From Nocardioides pocheonensis (lineage in GTDB: Bacteria > Actinomycetota > Actinomycetes > Propionibacteriales > Nocardioidaceae), in the NCBI RefSeq assembly GCF_003725535.1, contig NZ_RJSF01000043.1, forward strand, positions 181,796 through 245,795: 64,000 bases of DNA, written 5' to 3'. The translations under genes were made by a program, and so were the position numbers. The notes beneath the pieces are model-generated. The model ran no database searches, was not told the DNA's origin, and saw nothing but the letters and a program-made list of their open reading frames with translations. Each line of letters starts with the position of its first letter. Position 1 is the stretch's first letter. This document shows positions 8,275 through 16,574 of this stretch, one piece after another.

Positions 8275-8525
8275 ACCTGGGGCGCTGCCTGCATGGGAAC
8301 GCTCGGACGCGAGGGGGCCGGTGAGTGCACCCGGACCGCGCTGATCGCCTCCAGCCGCGCGACCGCGTGCTCCTGCTCGGAGGTCTCGATCACGACACCG
8401 TGTCCGTCGGTGGCGACGACCTGCCCGCTGATCCAGGTGCCGCTGACCAGGATGTCGACGGACAACTCGTTCGCCTGGGCTCGTTCCAGTGCGGTCCCCA
8501 TCGAGTAGATCATCGTGGTCTGCAT
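8271..8525 (-). CDS. Small conserved protein, possible LSm/Hfq-like barrel
   Basis: 84 residues, with ATG at 8523-8525 after a very strong GGGGGAGGAG site. The central part (VDILVSGTWISGQVVATDGH, then VVIETSEQEHAVARLEAISAVRV) has the strand pattern, Gly and Asp placement and a final A-I-S-x-V resembling an Sm/Hfq fold. Actinobacteria lack a canonical Hfq, so this is only a structural suggestion; a generic SH3-like barrel is equally possible. The gene is convergent with dapC. Confidence 0.65.
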   Translation of the reverse strand: MQTTMIYSMGTALERAQANELSVDILVSGTWISGQVVATDGHGVVIETSEQEHAVARLEAISAVRVHSPAPSRPSVPMQAAPQV

Positions 8526-8663
8526 GGCGGCTCCTCCCCCTGTGGCGCCATGATCCGGACGGACCGGTACGGGCGCCAGCCCTCGCCTCCGGTGGTGTAG
8601 ACCGCCGCCGGTGGTCCGGCACCAAGGGATGCGCCTGATCGTGGGCCTCTGCCGTGCGGCCCG

Positions 8664-9530
8664 TCAGCCGAAGGACACGGTGACCTTGGTCGGCGACGCC
8701 GAGGACGCCACCCAGCCCTTCTCGGAGTGGTCGCCCGTGCGCCAGACCTTGCCGTCGTAGGAGACCGCGGTGACCTTCAGGTCGGAGGCGTGGGCGAGCA
8801 GGAACGCGGCGACGGACCAGCCGATCCGGTTGCCGTCCTGGCCGGTGGCCACGGTGACGGCCAGGTCCTGCCGAGAACCGGTGCGGGCGAGGGTGAGGTC
8901 GCCGTACGCCTTGGTCAGGGCGGACGAGGCGGCGGCCGCGGTGCCGTGCCCGGAGGGCTGGCGGACGACGCAGGTGAAGGTTCCGGCGGGGCTGTAGCCG
9001 GTCAGCGCCGACGCCAGCGCGCGTGCGTCGGGGGCGTGCACCGCGTACGCGTCGGGGTAGCCCGACCGCTGCACCTTCTGCGCGGCCACGGTGATCGGCA
9101 TCGTCTGGTAGCCGTGGATCTTCTCCAGCGCGTCGTAGAACTTGTTGATCGTGTAGTACTCGTCGCTGATCTGCGCCGCGGTGCCCCAGCCCTGCGAGGG
9201 CCGCTGCTGGAAGATGCCGATCGAGTCCCGGTCGCCGTGCGCCAGGTTGCGGATCTTGCTCTCCTGGTACGCCGTGGCCAGGGCGATCGACACCGCCCGC
9301 GCCGGCAGCCCACGGCGGACCCCGATCGCCGCGATCAGCGCGGCGTTGCGCGCCTGGTCGGGCGCGAGGTCGACCGAGCGCCCCGCGACCTCGGCGGTGC
9401 ACCCCGGCGGGTTGGGCAGCGGCCCGGTGCCACGCCACACCGCGATCGTCACGCCCGCGACCACCGCCAGGATGGCGAGGAAGAGCACGAACCCCGACCG
9501 CCGGCGCCCAGACCGCCCGCTAGTTGGCAT
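8664..9530 (-). CDS. Membrane-anchored lysozyme-fold protein (transglycosylase-like)
   Basis: 288 residues. One transmembrane anchor ([19 protein letters not shown], about residues 14-32) is followed by an extracytoplasmic region with [19 protein letters not shown] and [12 protein letters not shown], resembling the glutamate and substrate-binding motifs of lysozyme-like cell-wall enzymes. The C-terminal part ([20 protein letters not shown]) is a domain often found with such proteins in actinobacteria. A role in peptidoglycan turnover is inferred. The start codon overlaps the end of dapD by 11 bp, so the two genes are probably translationally coupled. Confidence 0.7.
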   Translation of the reverse strand: MPTSGRSGRRRSGFVLFLAILAVVAGVTIAVWRGTGPLPNPPGCTAEVAGRSVDLAPDQARNAALIAAIGVRRGLPARAVSIALATAYQESKIRNLAHGDRDSIGIFQQRPSQGWGTAAQISDEYYTINKFYDALEKIHGYQTMPITVAAQKVQRSGYPDAYAVHAPDARALASALTGYSPAGTFTCVVRQPSGHGTAAAASSALTKAYGDLTLARTGSRQDLAVTVATGQDGNRIGWSVAAFLLAHASDLKVTAVSYDGKVWRTGDHSEKGWVASSASPTKVTVSFG

Positions 9531-10476
9531 GCAGGTCGGCGTTGAGCGCGATGCCGTCGGAGCGCCACGGCACGGCCTCGATGGTGCCGGTGACGGAGTT
9601 GCGCCGGAACAGCACGTTGTTCGCGCCGGAGAGCTCGGCGGCCTTGATCACCTTCGGCTTGTTGTCGATGTCGCGGACGGTGACCTTCGTGCCGGCGGTG
9701 ACGTAGCAGCCCGCCTCCACGACGCAGTCGTCGCCCAGGGAGATCCCGATGCCGGAGTTCGCGCCGAGCAGGCAGCGCCGACCGACCGAGATGACCTCCT
9801 TGCCACCCCCGGACAGCGTGCCCATGATCGACGCTCCACCGCCGACGTCGGAGCCGTCGCCGACCACGACACCCGCGGAGATCCGGCCCTCGACCATCGA
9901 CGCACCGAGCGTGCCGGCGTTGTAGTTGACGAACCCCTCGTGCATCACGGTCGTGCCCTCGGCGAGGTGCGCGCCGAGCCGGACCCGGTCGGCGTCGGCG
10001 ATCCGGACCCCGGTCGGCACGACGTAGTCGGTCATCCGCGGGAACTTGTCGATGCCGAACACCTCGACCGGCCCGTCGGCGCGGAGCGCCGCCCGGACCT
10101 CCTCGAAGCCCGCGACCGCGCAGGGCCCGCGGCTGGTCCACACGACGTTGCTGAGCAGGCCGAAGATGCCGTCCAGGTTCACCTGGTGCGGCGCGACCAG
10201 CCGGTGGCTGAGCAGGTGCAGGCGCAGGTAGACGTCGGCAGCGTCGGCCGGGGGAGCGGAGAGCTCGACCGAGGTCAGCACGACCTCGGTGTGCACCCGG
10301 CGGGCGGGGTCCTTCGCCTCGAGCGAGGTCAGCGAACCGGGCGCGACCGCGTCGCCGGGCGCCTCGCCCAGGGTGGGGGTGGGGTACCAGGTGTCGAGCA
10401 CCGAGCCGTCGTCTGCGAAGGTCGCGAGACCGAAGCCCCACGCCCTGTCCTGGGCACCGGTCGGGGAGTCAGACAT
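9520..10476 (-). CDS. dapD: Tetrahydrodipicolinate N-succinyltransferase
   Basis: DapD succinylates tetrahydrodipicolinate, the step before DapC. The 318-residue protein has a left-handed beta-helix of hexapeptide repeats in its C-terminal half ([59 protein letters not shown]). This is the long actinobacterial form. ATG at 10474-10476 is chosen because GAGG lies 5 bp upstream; a GTG six codons earlier would include that site in the coding region. It lies between dapC and dapE but on the opposite strand. Confidence 0.92.
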   Translation of the reverse strand: MSDSPTGAQDRAWGFGLATFADDGSVLDTWYPTPTLGEAPGDAVAPGSLTSLEAKDPARRVHTEVVLTSVELSAPPADAADVYLRLHLLSHRLVAPHQVNLDGIFGLLSNVVWTSRGPCAVAGFEEVRAALRADGPVEVFGIDKFPRMTDYVVPTGVRIADADRVRLGAHLAEGTTVMHEGFVNYNAGTLGASMVEGRISAGVVVGDGSDVGGGASIMGTLSGGGKEVISVGRRCLLGANSGIGISLGDDCVVEAGCYVTAGTKVTVRDIDNKPKVIKAAELSGANNVLFRRNSVTGTIEAVPWRSDGIALNADLHAN

Positions 10477-10521
10477 GGACCTCAGGCTACCCACCGTGCC
10501 TGAGTGCCGGACCGGGCGGGC

Positions 10522-11541
10522 TCAGTCCTCGGATCGCGGACGGCGCAGGTTCTCGTCCAGCCATCCCTTCACCGACCCGAGCAGCCCGGCCACGTCGTGG
10601 ACCAGCTTGCCGAGCGCGTTCTGGCTCTGCCGGAACGACTCGGCGTAGCTCTGCGCGGCCTCCTGGGCGGCGGCGCTGAGCGGGGCGTCCGGGTCCTCCG
10701 AGCGCCGGGGATAGGTGCCGGAGAGGATCGCGGTGTACTCGCCGGAGTCGACCCAGCGGCGCAGCTCGGCCGCACGTACGACGGCGAACGGATGCGACCG
10801 GTTCTCGATCAGCAGCATCTTGAGCACCGAGTCGCGCAGGTCGCCGGACTCGTCGTACTCGCGGCCCTGGTCGAAGAAGGACGTCGTGTCGAGGTCGTCG
10901 AGGTGGCCCCCGCTGGCGAGCTTCATGTGCACGCGGAACGCCACCGCCGGGTCCTGCGTCGCGAGCAGGCCGGCCCGGTCCGCGGACAGCTCGGACTTGC
11001 GCGACCACTCCCGCAGCGCCGCCACCACCATGCGGATGCCGAGTCCGCCGAGCGGGACGGCGTTCAGCACACCGGTCAGCTGGAGAAGGCGGCGCAGCAG
11101 CGTCTGGTAGACGGCGTGGCCGCTGAGCGCGTGGCCGAGCTCGTGCGCCAGCACGAAGGCCATCTCCTCCTCGTCGAGGAGGTCCACGAGGGCGGAGTTG
11201 ACCACGATCAGCGGCCGGTCCATGCCGATGGTCACGGCGTTCAGCGTCGGGTCGGCCGTGACGAAGAGGTCGGGCACCTCCGGGGCGTCGAGCACGGCCG
11301 CCACCTCGGCCAGCTGGCGGCTCATCGCGGGGAACTGCCGGTGGTCCGTGCGGATCGCCGAGCCGAGCAGCTCCAGGCGCACCGCACGCTCGTTGACCAG
11401 GCCGGACATCGCCTTCAGCACCGCGTCGAACCCGCGCAGCTTGCGCAGCGCCACGAGCGCTCCGCGGTCGGCGGGGTGCTCCCACGCACGGGAGCTGATC
11501 TCGGGCAGCGGCACTCGGCGCCGAGTCGGCGAGGACGACAT
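10522..11541 (-). CDS. M48-family metallopeptidase
   Basis: 339 residues with the zinc motif HELGH at about residues 133-137 and the third ligand in SELSADRAG further on, the hallmark of M48 peptidases (HtpX/Ste24 type). Unlike HtpX it has no clear N-terminal membrane helices; moderately hydrophobic segments follow the HELGH motif (LLQLTGVLNAVPLGGLGIRM). The C-terminal 70 residues are charged and probably helical. The role is likely membrane or surface protein quality control. The ATG at 11539-11541 is close to the divergent VOC gene, leaving 34 bp for both promoters. Confidence 0.82.
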   Translation of the reverse strand: MSSSPTRRRVPLPEISSRAWEHPADRGALVALRKLRGFDAVLKAMSGLVNERAVRLELLGSAIRTDHRQFPAMSRQLAEVAAVLDAPEVPDLFVTADPTLNAVTIGMDRPLIVVNSALVDLLDEEEMAFVLAHELGHALSGHAVYQTLLRRLLQLTGVLNAVPLGGLGIRMVVAALREWSRKSELSADRAGLLATQDPAVAFRVHMKLASGGHLDDLDTTSFFDQGREYDESGDLRDSVLKMLLIENRSHPFAVVRAAELRRWVDSGEYTAILSGTYPRRSEDPDAPLSAAAQEAAQSYAESFRQSQNALGKLVHDVAGLLGSVKGWLDENLRRPRSED

Positions 11542-11575
11542 GCCCGCCAGTGTGCCGGTCGGGCACGATGGGCGC

Positions 11576-12268
11576 ATGGGAAACGGAGGAGCGCGGTTCA
11601 AGGAGCTCTGTCTCGACACCGACGGCGACGGTGAGGCGGTCGGCCGGTTCTGGGCCGCGGCGACCGGCTGCGAGTACACGCGGAGCGGTCCCGACGACCC
11701 GGGCGACGTCGTCGGCTCCGAGGAGGGCATGGGCATCGCGATCTGCCGCGTGCCCGAGCCGATGACCGTCAAGAACCGCGTGCACCTCGACCTGCACACG
11801 GCCTCGATCGAGGACCTCGAGGCCCTCGGCGCGACCGTCGCCCCCGAGCAGGACGACGACGACCCGTGGACGGTCATGCTCGACCCGGAGGGCAACGTGC
11901 TGTGCGGCTTCGTGCGCGAGCCGGAGCGCATGCCGGCGTACCGGGTCTACGAGCTGGCCGTCGACGCCGCCGACCCCGAGGCGATCGGGCGCTGGTGGGC
12001 CGACGTGTTCGGGGTCGAGCTCCGGCACAAGGACGGCACCACCTGGTGGTGGCTGGAGGACGTGCCCGGCATGCCCTTCGACGCCTGGGTCTTCGGTGCC
12101 GTCCCGGAGCCGAAGACGGTCAAGAACCGCATGCACTGGGACGTGTACGGCGACGTCGCCGACTTCGAGGCGCGCGGCGCCACGCGGCTGTGGGAGATGC
12201 CGCGCTGGACCGTGCTCGCCGACCCCGAGGGCAACGAGTTCTGCGCCTTCCCCTTCCCCGAGCAGTAG
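11576..12268 (+). CDS. VOC (glyoxalase-like) family protein
   Basis: 230 residues made of two related halves, each with a beta-alpha-beta-beta-beta pattern: FKELCLDTDGDGEAVGRFWA..LDPEGNVLCGF and VYELAVDAADPEAIGRWWAD..LADPEGNEFCAF. This tandem arrangement is typical of vicinal-oxygen-chelate proteins. The His and Glu metal ligands seem partly preserved (KNRVHLDL, KNRMHWDV). Reaction and substrate cannot be assigned. A perfect 22-bp-arm palindrome follows it. Confidence 0.75.
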   Translation: MGNGGARFKELCLDTDGDGEAVGRFWAAATGCEYTRSGPDDPGDVVGSEEGMGIAICRVPEPMTVKNRVHLDLHTASIEDLEALGATVAPEQDDDDPWTVMLDPEGNVLCGFVREPERMPAYRVYELAVDAADPEAIGRWWADVFGVELRHKDGTTWWWLEDVPGMPFDAWVFGAVPEPKTVKNRMHWDVYGDVADFEARGATRLWEMPRWTVLADPEGNEFCAFPFPEQ

Positions 12269-12274
12269 TCGATG

Positions 12275-12319
12275 GGTTTCGGCAGGCTCAACCACCGGGT
12301 GGTTGAGCCTGCCGAAACC
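12275..12319. repeat. Perfect palindromic repeat, 22-bp arms
   Basis: The arms at 12275-12296 and 12298-12319 are exact inverted copies around a single base; each starts GGTTTCGGCAGGCTCAACC. It lies between two genes on the same strand and could form a terminator or cruciform. It is the best-preserved copy of the repeat family in this window. Confidence 0.85.
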
Positions 12320-12352
12320 ACGCAGCCGCGCCGTGCTGACAAGATGACGGGC

Positions 12353-13414
12353 ATGGTTCTGGATCTCTCCACCGACGTCGTCGCGCTGACCGAGGCCGTG
12401 GTCGACGTCGAGTCGGTCAGCCGCAACGAGCAGGCACTCGCCGACGCGATCGAGGCCGCCCTGCGGGCGTGCGACCACCTCGAGGTGACCCGCCTGGGCA
12501 ACTCGCTCGTGGCGCGCACGGACCTCGGCCGCGGCGAGCGCGTCGTGATCGCCGGGCACATCGACACGGTTCCCCTCAACGACAACCTCCCCGTGCGCAA
12601 CGACGGCACGATGCTGCACGGCTTGGGCACCTGCGACATGAAGGGCGGCGTCGCGGTCGCCCTCAAGCTCGCGGCCGGCGTGCGGGACCCGAACCGTGAC
12701 ATCACCTATGTCTTCTACGACTGCGAGGAGATCGAGGCCGTGCACAACGGTCTCCGCCGGATCGCCGAGGAGCGCCCCGACCTGGTCGAGGCGGACTTCG
12801 CGATCCTGATGGAGCCCTCCGACGCCGCGATCGAGGCCGGGTGCCAGGGCACCCTGCGGGTCGAGGTGCGCACCCACGGCGAGCGGGCGCACTCCGCGCG
12901 GTCCTGGAAGGGCGTCAACGCGATCCACCGGGCGGGCGAGGTGCTGCGCCGGCTCGAGGCGTACGACGCGCGCCGGCCGGTCGTCGACGGCCTCGAGTAC
13001 CACGAGGGCCTCAACGCCGTGCTGATCAGCGGCGGGGTCGCCACGAACGTGATCCCCGACGAGGCCGTCGTCACGGTCAACTACCGGTTCGCCCCCGATC
13101 GCACCGAGGAGGAGGCGCTGGCCTTCGTGCGCGACTTCTTCGACGGGTACGACGTCACGGTGACCGACTCCGCCCCGGGCGCGCGGCCCGGGCTCGACCT
13201 GCCGGCGGCCAAGGCGTTCGTCGAGGCCGTCGGAGGCGAGGTGAAGCCGAAGTTCGGCTGGACCGACGTCGCCCGGTTCACCGTCCTGGGCGTGCCCGCG
13301 GTGAACTACGGGCCGGGTGACCCGTCGTACGCGCACAAGGCGGACGAGCACGTGCCGATCGAGCACCTCCGCCGCTGCGAGCAGACCCTGCGGTCCTGGC
13401 TGGGGGCGTCATGA
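12353..13414 (+). CDS. dapE: Succinyl-diaminopimelate desuccinylase
   Basis: DapE hydrolyses N-succinyl-LL-DAP to LL-DAP and succinate. The 353-residue M20 metallopeptidase-like enzyme shows the di-zinc motifs AGHIDTVPLN, GTCDMKGGVAVAL, YDCEEIEA and the dimerisation-domain segment GERAHSARSWKGVNAIH. It completes the dapC/dapD/dapE set of the succinylase route. ATG at 12353 is chosen; an ATG three codons earlier is equally possible. It overlaps the LOG gene by ATGA. Confidence 0.92.
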   Translation: MVLDLSTDVVALTEAVVDVESVSRNEQALADAIEAALRACDHLEVTRLGNSLVARTDLGRGERVVIAGHIDTVPLNDNLPVRNDGTMLHGLGTCDMKGGVAVALKLAAGVRDPNRDITYVFYDCEEIEAVHNGLRRIAEERPDLVEADFAILMEPSDAAIEAGCQGTLRVEVRTHGERAHSARSWKGVNAIHRAGEVLRRLEAYDARRPVVDGLEYHEGLNAVLISGGVATNVIPDEAVVTVNYRFAPDRTEEEALAFVRDFFDGYDVTVTDSAPGARPGLDLPAAKAFVEAVGGEVKPKFGWTDVARFTVLGVPAVNYGPGDPSYAHKADEHVPIEHLRRCEQTLRSWLGAS

Positions 13415-14190
13415 GCGACCGGCCCGACGCGCAGTCGCCCGACCGGCCCGGCGACGTCGCCCACGACCTGGCCCGGCCGGTCAAGCGCAAGGGGCCGACC
13501 TTCCTGCGCGACAAGCAGGTGGACCTCTCCACCACCGACCAGCGGCTGCTCGACTCGCGCGGCTCCAGCGACTGGGTGCACACCGACCCGTGGCGGGTGC
13601 TGCGGATCCAGGCGGAGTTCGTCGAGGGCTTCGGTGCGCTCGCCGAGCTCGGCCCGGCGATCGCGGTGTTCGGCAGCTCGCGGACGCCGCGCGACGATCC
13701 TTATTACGCCCAGGGCGTCGCGCTCGGCGCCGCGCTCGCGCGGGAGGGCTTCGCCGTGATCACCGGGGGCGGCCCGGGTGCGATGGAGGCCGCCAACCGG
13801 GGTGCCGCCGAGGCCGGCGGCGTCAGCGTCGGGCTCGGCATCGAGCTGCCCTTCGAGGAGGGCGTGAACGACTTCGTCAACCTCGGCGTGAACTTCCGCT
13901 ACTTCTTCGCCCGCAAGACCATGTTCGTGAAGTACTCCCAGGGCTTCGTGGTGATGCCGGGCGGCATGGGCACGTTCGACGAGCTGTTCGAAGCGGTGAC
14001 CCTGGTGCAGACGCGCAAGGTCACGTCGTTCCCGGTCGTGCTGGTCGGCGTCGACTACTGGACGGGTCTGCTCGACTGGCTGCGCGGCACGGTCCTGGGC
14101 GAGGGCAAGATCAGCCAGACCGACGTGGACATGCTGCAGCTGACCGACGACGTGGACGAGGCGGTCGCGATCATGGCGGCCGCCCGGTGA
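13411..14190 (+). CDS. LOG family protein (nucleoside 5'-monophosphate phosphoribohydrolase-like)
   Basis: 259 residues with the two LOG signatures, GGGPGAMEAANRGAAEAGG and PGGMGTFDELFE. The family includes cytokinin-activating phosphoribohydrolases and was long mislabelled lysine decarboxylase. The N-terminal 60 residues are a family extension with GPTFLRDKQVDLSTTDQRLL. The start overlaps dapE by ATGA, giving a dapE-LOG pairing also known near Rv1202-Rv1205 in mycobacteria. The exact nucleotide substrate is unknown. Confidence 0.85.
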   Translation: MSDRPDAQSPDRPGDVAHDLARPVKRKGPTFLRDKQVDLSTTDQRLLDSRGSSDWVHTDPWRVLRIQAEFVEGFGALAELGPAIAVFGSSRTPRDDPYYAQGVALGAALAREGFAVITGGGPGAMEAANRGAAEAGGVSVGLGIELPFEEGVNDFVNLGVNFRYFFARKTMFVKYSQGFVVMPGGMGTFDELFEAVTLVQTRKVTSFPVVLVGVDYWTGLLDWLRGTVLGEGKISQTDVDMLQLTDDVDEAVAIMAAAR

Positions 14191-14212
14191 GCCGGGAGGA
14201 GATGGTGCGGCC

Positions 14213-14494
14213 GTGATGTGGTTCTTCGCCGTCCTCATCGTGCTCGCGATCGGCGGGGTCGCGGTCGTCGCCTCCGGTCAGGGCGCTCCGCTCGCACCGG
14301 CGTACGACGACCGGCCCGACGCCGTCGTACCGACCGACCGGCCACTGACCGGCGACGACCTGAGGGCGGTGCGGTTCTCCACGGCGGTCCGCGGCTACCG
14401 CGCCAGCGAGGTCGACGCGCTGCTCGAAAGGCTCGCGGCACAGCTCGACGCATCCCCCCCTCAGGAGTCCGGTTCGGGCACACTGAGCCCGTGA
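14213..14494 (+). CDS. Small membrane protein with DivIVA-like motif
   Basis: 93 residues. One N-terminal transmembrane helix (MWFFAVLIVLAIGGVAVVAS) is followed by a short cytoplasmic part with LTGDDLRAVRFSTAVRGYRA and SEVDALLERLAAQL. This is the DivIVA N-terminal motif (FxxxxRGY..EVDxFL), used to sense curved membranes or bind other cell-end proteins. Either of the two adjacent ATGs may be the start. The stop overlaps the next gene's GTG. It lies in the dapE-LOG unit and is probably cotranscribed. Confidence 0.75.
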   Translation: MMWFFAVLIVLAIGGVAVVASGQGAPLAPAYDDRPDAVVPTDRPLTGDDLRAVRFSTAVRGYRASEVDALLERLAAQLDASPPQESGSGTLSP

Positions 14495-14907
14495 CTCCCG
14501 AACGCATCGCCTTCGTGCTCACTGCCCTCGCGGCCGTGGTCGTCGTGCTGACCCGGGTGCGGATGACCAGCCGCGAGGAGGAGGCCGCCGGACGGCTGGA
14601 CATCCCTCGCCAGCTGGTGAACGTGCACACGGTCTTCGGGGTGCTCGCACTCGGGCTCTGGGGCACCTTCCTGTTCGCCCACGTCAGCACGGCGATCGGG
14701 TACGCCGGCCTCGCCTGCTGGTGGGTGACCAACGCGGCCGGCCTGCTTGTCCTCATGCGCTGGCTGCCCGCGCGCGGACGGCACGCGTCGGGTCCCGCGG
14801 CCGACTCGTGGGGCGAGGGGCCCGGCCTGTCGGTGCTCGGTCACGTGGGGCTGCTGGTCGGCTCGATCGTGTGGACCTACCTCTTGGTGGCGGGCAGACT
14901 GTCCTGA
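14491..14907 (+). CDS. Small integral membrane protein
   Basis: 138 residues with four hydrophobic segments (IAFVLTALAAVVVVLTRV, VFGVLALGLWGTFLFAHV, AGLACWWVTNAAGLLVLM, LSVLGHVGLLVGSIVWTYLL). No catalytic motif is visible and I do not recognise the family. The GTG start overlaps the previous stop (GTGA), and its own stop overlaps the next ATG by one base (TGATG), so it belongs to the dapE-LOG-DivIVA-like operon. Confidence 0.7.
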   Translation: MTPERIAFVLTALAAVVVVLTRVRMTSREEEAAGRLDIPRQLVNVHTVFGVLALGLWGTFLFAHVSTAIGYAGLACWWVTNAAGLLVLMRWLPARGRHASGPAADSWGEGPGLSVLGHVGLLVGSIVWTYLLVAGRLS

Positions 14908-15692
14908 TGCCCCGCCTCTCGGGTGTGCTGTCCTTCGTCCTGACGATCCTGCTCGTCCCAGCGGCCGGGCTCGCGCCCGCCGCCGACGCGCAGGGCCTGC
15001 ACCCTCACGCAGCCGTGGCGTCGACGGTGTCGTCGTCGGCGGGCGCGGTGCTCGAGGAGCGGGTCATCGGGCACAGCGTCCTGGGCCGGCCGATCCGCGC
15101 CTGGCACCTCGGCGACCCGGCGTCTCCGGTGAAGGCGGTGTTCATCGGGGCGATGCACGGTGACGAGGCCCAGCCGTCGCGGATCCTGCAGAACCTGCGC
15201 GACGGCCGGACGATCATGGGCGCCGACGTCTGGGTGGTGCCGTTCATGAACCCCGACGGCGTGCACCGGCACACGCGCCGCAACGCCCACGGCGTCGACC
15301 TGAACCGCAACTTCCCGGTGCACTGGATCCGGCAGGGCGGCAGCTTCTACTCCGGCCCGCGGCCCGCCTCGGAGCCGGAGACCCAGGCGATGATGGCCTT
15401 CCTGGCGGAGATCCGGCCGGCGTACGTCGTGAGCTTCCACCAGCCGCTGTTCGGTGTGGACACGTCGTTCTCCAAGACCCGCGCGCTCGGCCGCCGCCTG
15501 AGCCGCTACCTCCGCCTCCCGCGGAAGCGGTTCAACTGCAACAACGGCTGCCACGGCACGATGACCCAGTGGTTCAACCAGACCCTCCCCGGAGCCGCGA
15601 TCACCGTCGAGTACGCCCACCACCTGACCTTCCGGCAGAAGTACCGCACCGGCCCCCGCGGCCTCCTCCGCTCCGTCGGCGCCACTCGTTGA
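14907..15692 (+). CDS. Secreted M14 zinc carboxypeptidase (MpaA-like)
   Basis: 261 residues with an N-terminal signal peptide (about residues 1-28, ending near APAADAQG). The catalytic domain keeps the M14 ligands: GAMHGDEAQ (His and Glu), later SFHQPLFGVD (His), and TVEYAHH with the probable catalytic Glu; NPDGVHRHTRRNAHGVDLNR carries the substrate-binding Asn-Arg pair. This resembles MpaA and related amidases that trim murein peptides. It is the last gene of the dapE operon. Its final codon and stop fall inside a large palindrome. Confidence 0.8.
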   Translation: MPRLSGVLSFVLTILLVPAAGLAPAADAQGLHPHAAVASTVSSSAGAVLEERVIGHSVLGRPIRAWHLGDPASPVKAVFIGAMHGDEAQPSRILQNLRDGRTIMGADVWVVPFMNPDGVHRHTRRNAHGVDLNRNFPVHWIRQGGSFYSGPRPASEPETQAMMAFLAEIRPAYVVSFHQPLFGVDTSFSKTRALGRRLSRYLRLPRKRFNCNNGCHGTMTQWFNQTLPGAAITVEYAHHLTFRQKYRTGPRGLLRSVGATR

Positions 15693-15781
15693 GTTGGGGG
15701 TTCGTACCCCTTGAGTGGGGTGTTCGTGCTCGTTCCGCGGAACGAACTCCCCACTGACCGGGGACAAACGCCCCACTCAAC
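15688..15781. repeat. Large imperfect palindrome at a convergent junction
   Basis: A 94-bp imperfect inverted repeat runs from GTTGAGTTGGGG at the left to CCCCACTCAAC at the right and is centred on the perfect 14-bp palindrome CGTTCCGCGGAACG. Each end carries CGTTGAGT, so the repeat supplies the last codon and the TGA stop of both convergent genes (M14 peptidase and enoyl-CoA hydratase). It is a likely bidirectional terminator and is not related to the GGTTGAGCC repeat family. Confidence 0.75.
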
Positions 15782-16574
15782 GGCCGTGGAAGGTGGGCTT
15801 CTCCTTGGCGAGGAAGGCGGCGACGGCGTTGCGGTGGTCCTCGGAGGCGCCGGTGAGGTTCATCTTGTCCCGCTCGAAGTCGAGCGACTCGACGAGGTCG
15901 TGGGTGCTGGAGAAGTTCACCGACTGGCGCATGGACGCGTAGGACAGGGTGGGGCCGGAGGCGAGGGTCGCGGCGAGGGTGGTGACCTCGGTGACCAGGT
16001 CGGCGTCCGGTACGACGGACGTGGCCAACCCGAGCTCGAGGGCCTTGCCCGAGTCGATCGTGCTGGGGAAGTACAGCAGCTCGATCGCCTTGGCCCGGCC
16101 GACCAGACGAGGGAGGGTCCAGGACGCGCCGGTGTCGCAGGAGAGCGCGACGCCGGGGAAGGCGAGGTTGAACCCTGCCGACTCGGCCACCACGCGCAGG
16201 TCGCAGGCGAACGCCAGGCTCGCACCGGCGCCGGCGGCCACTCCGTTGATCGCGGCGATCACCGGCTTCGGCATGGTCGCGAGCGCCGTCACGGTCGGGT
16301 TGTAGTGCTTCTCGACCGTCGTGAACAGCTGGTCGGAGCCGCCGCTCTCGAGCAGCTGCACGTGCTCCTTGAGGTCCTGGCCGACGCAGAAGGCCCGGCC
16401 GGTGCCGGTGAGCACCACGCAGCGGACGGCGTCGTCCTCGGCCGCCTCGACCACGGTGTCCCGGAGCAGCTCCTTGGTGGCGATGTCCAGGCTGTTCATC
16501 GCCTCGGGCCGGTTGAGGGTGATCGTCGCGACGCCCTCGGTGAGGTCGTAGGTCACGGGCTGCGGGTCGGTCAT
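15777..16574 (-). CDS. Enoyl-CoA hydratase/isomerase family protein
   Basis: 265 residues of the crotonase fold. ITLNRPEAMNSLD opens the domain, FCVGQDLKEH gives the first oxyanion-hole loop, and AINGVAAGAGASLAFACDLR the second. The position normally held by the second catalytic Glu reads SCDTGASW, as in PaaG-type isomerases, where an Asp is used. It overlaps the paaX-like gene by ATGA, so the pair suggests phenylacetate or related aromatic acid catabolism, although no other paa genes are present. Confidence 0.82.
   Translation of the reverse strand: MTDPQPVTYDLTEGVATITLNRPEAMNSLDIATKELLRDTVVEAAEDDAVRCVVLTGTGRAFCVGQDLKEHVQLLESGGSDQLFTTVEKHYNPTVTALATMPKPVIAAINGVAAGAGASLAFACDLRVVAESAGFNLAFPGVALSCDTGASWTLPRLVGRAKAIELLYFPSTIDSGKALELGLATSVVPDADLVTEVTTLAATLASGPTLSYASMRQSVNFSSTHDLVESLDFERDKMNLTGASEDHRNAVAAFLAKEKPTFHGR

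Noticed and set aside
7033-9438. An 801-codon open frame on the minus strand
   Set aside because: It runs antisense through fdxA and dapC and across the next gene in another frame; composition is a high-GC shadow rich in Arg/His/Gly with no family motif.
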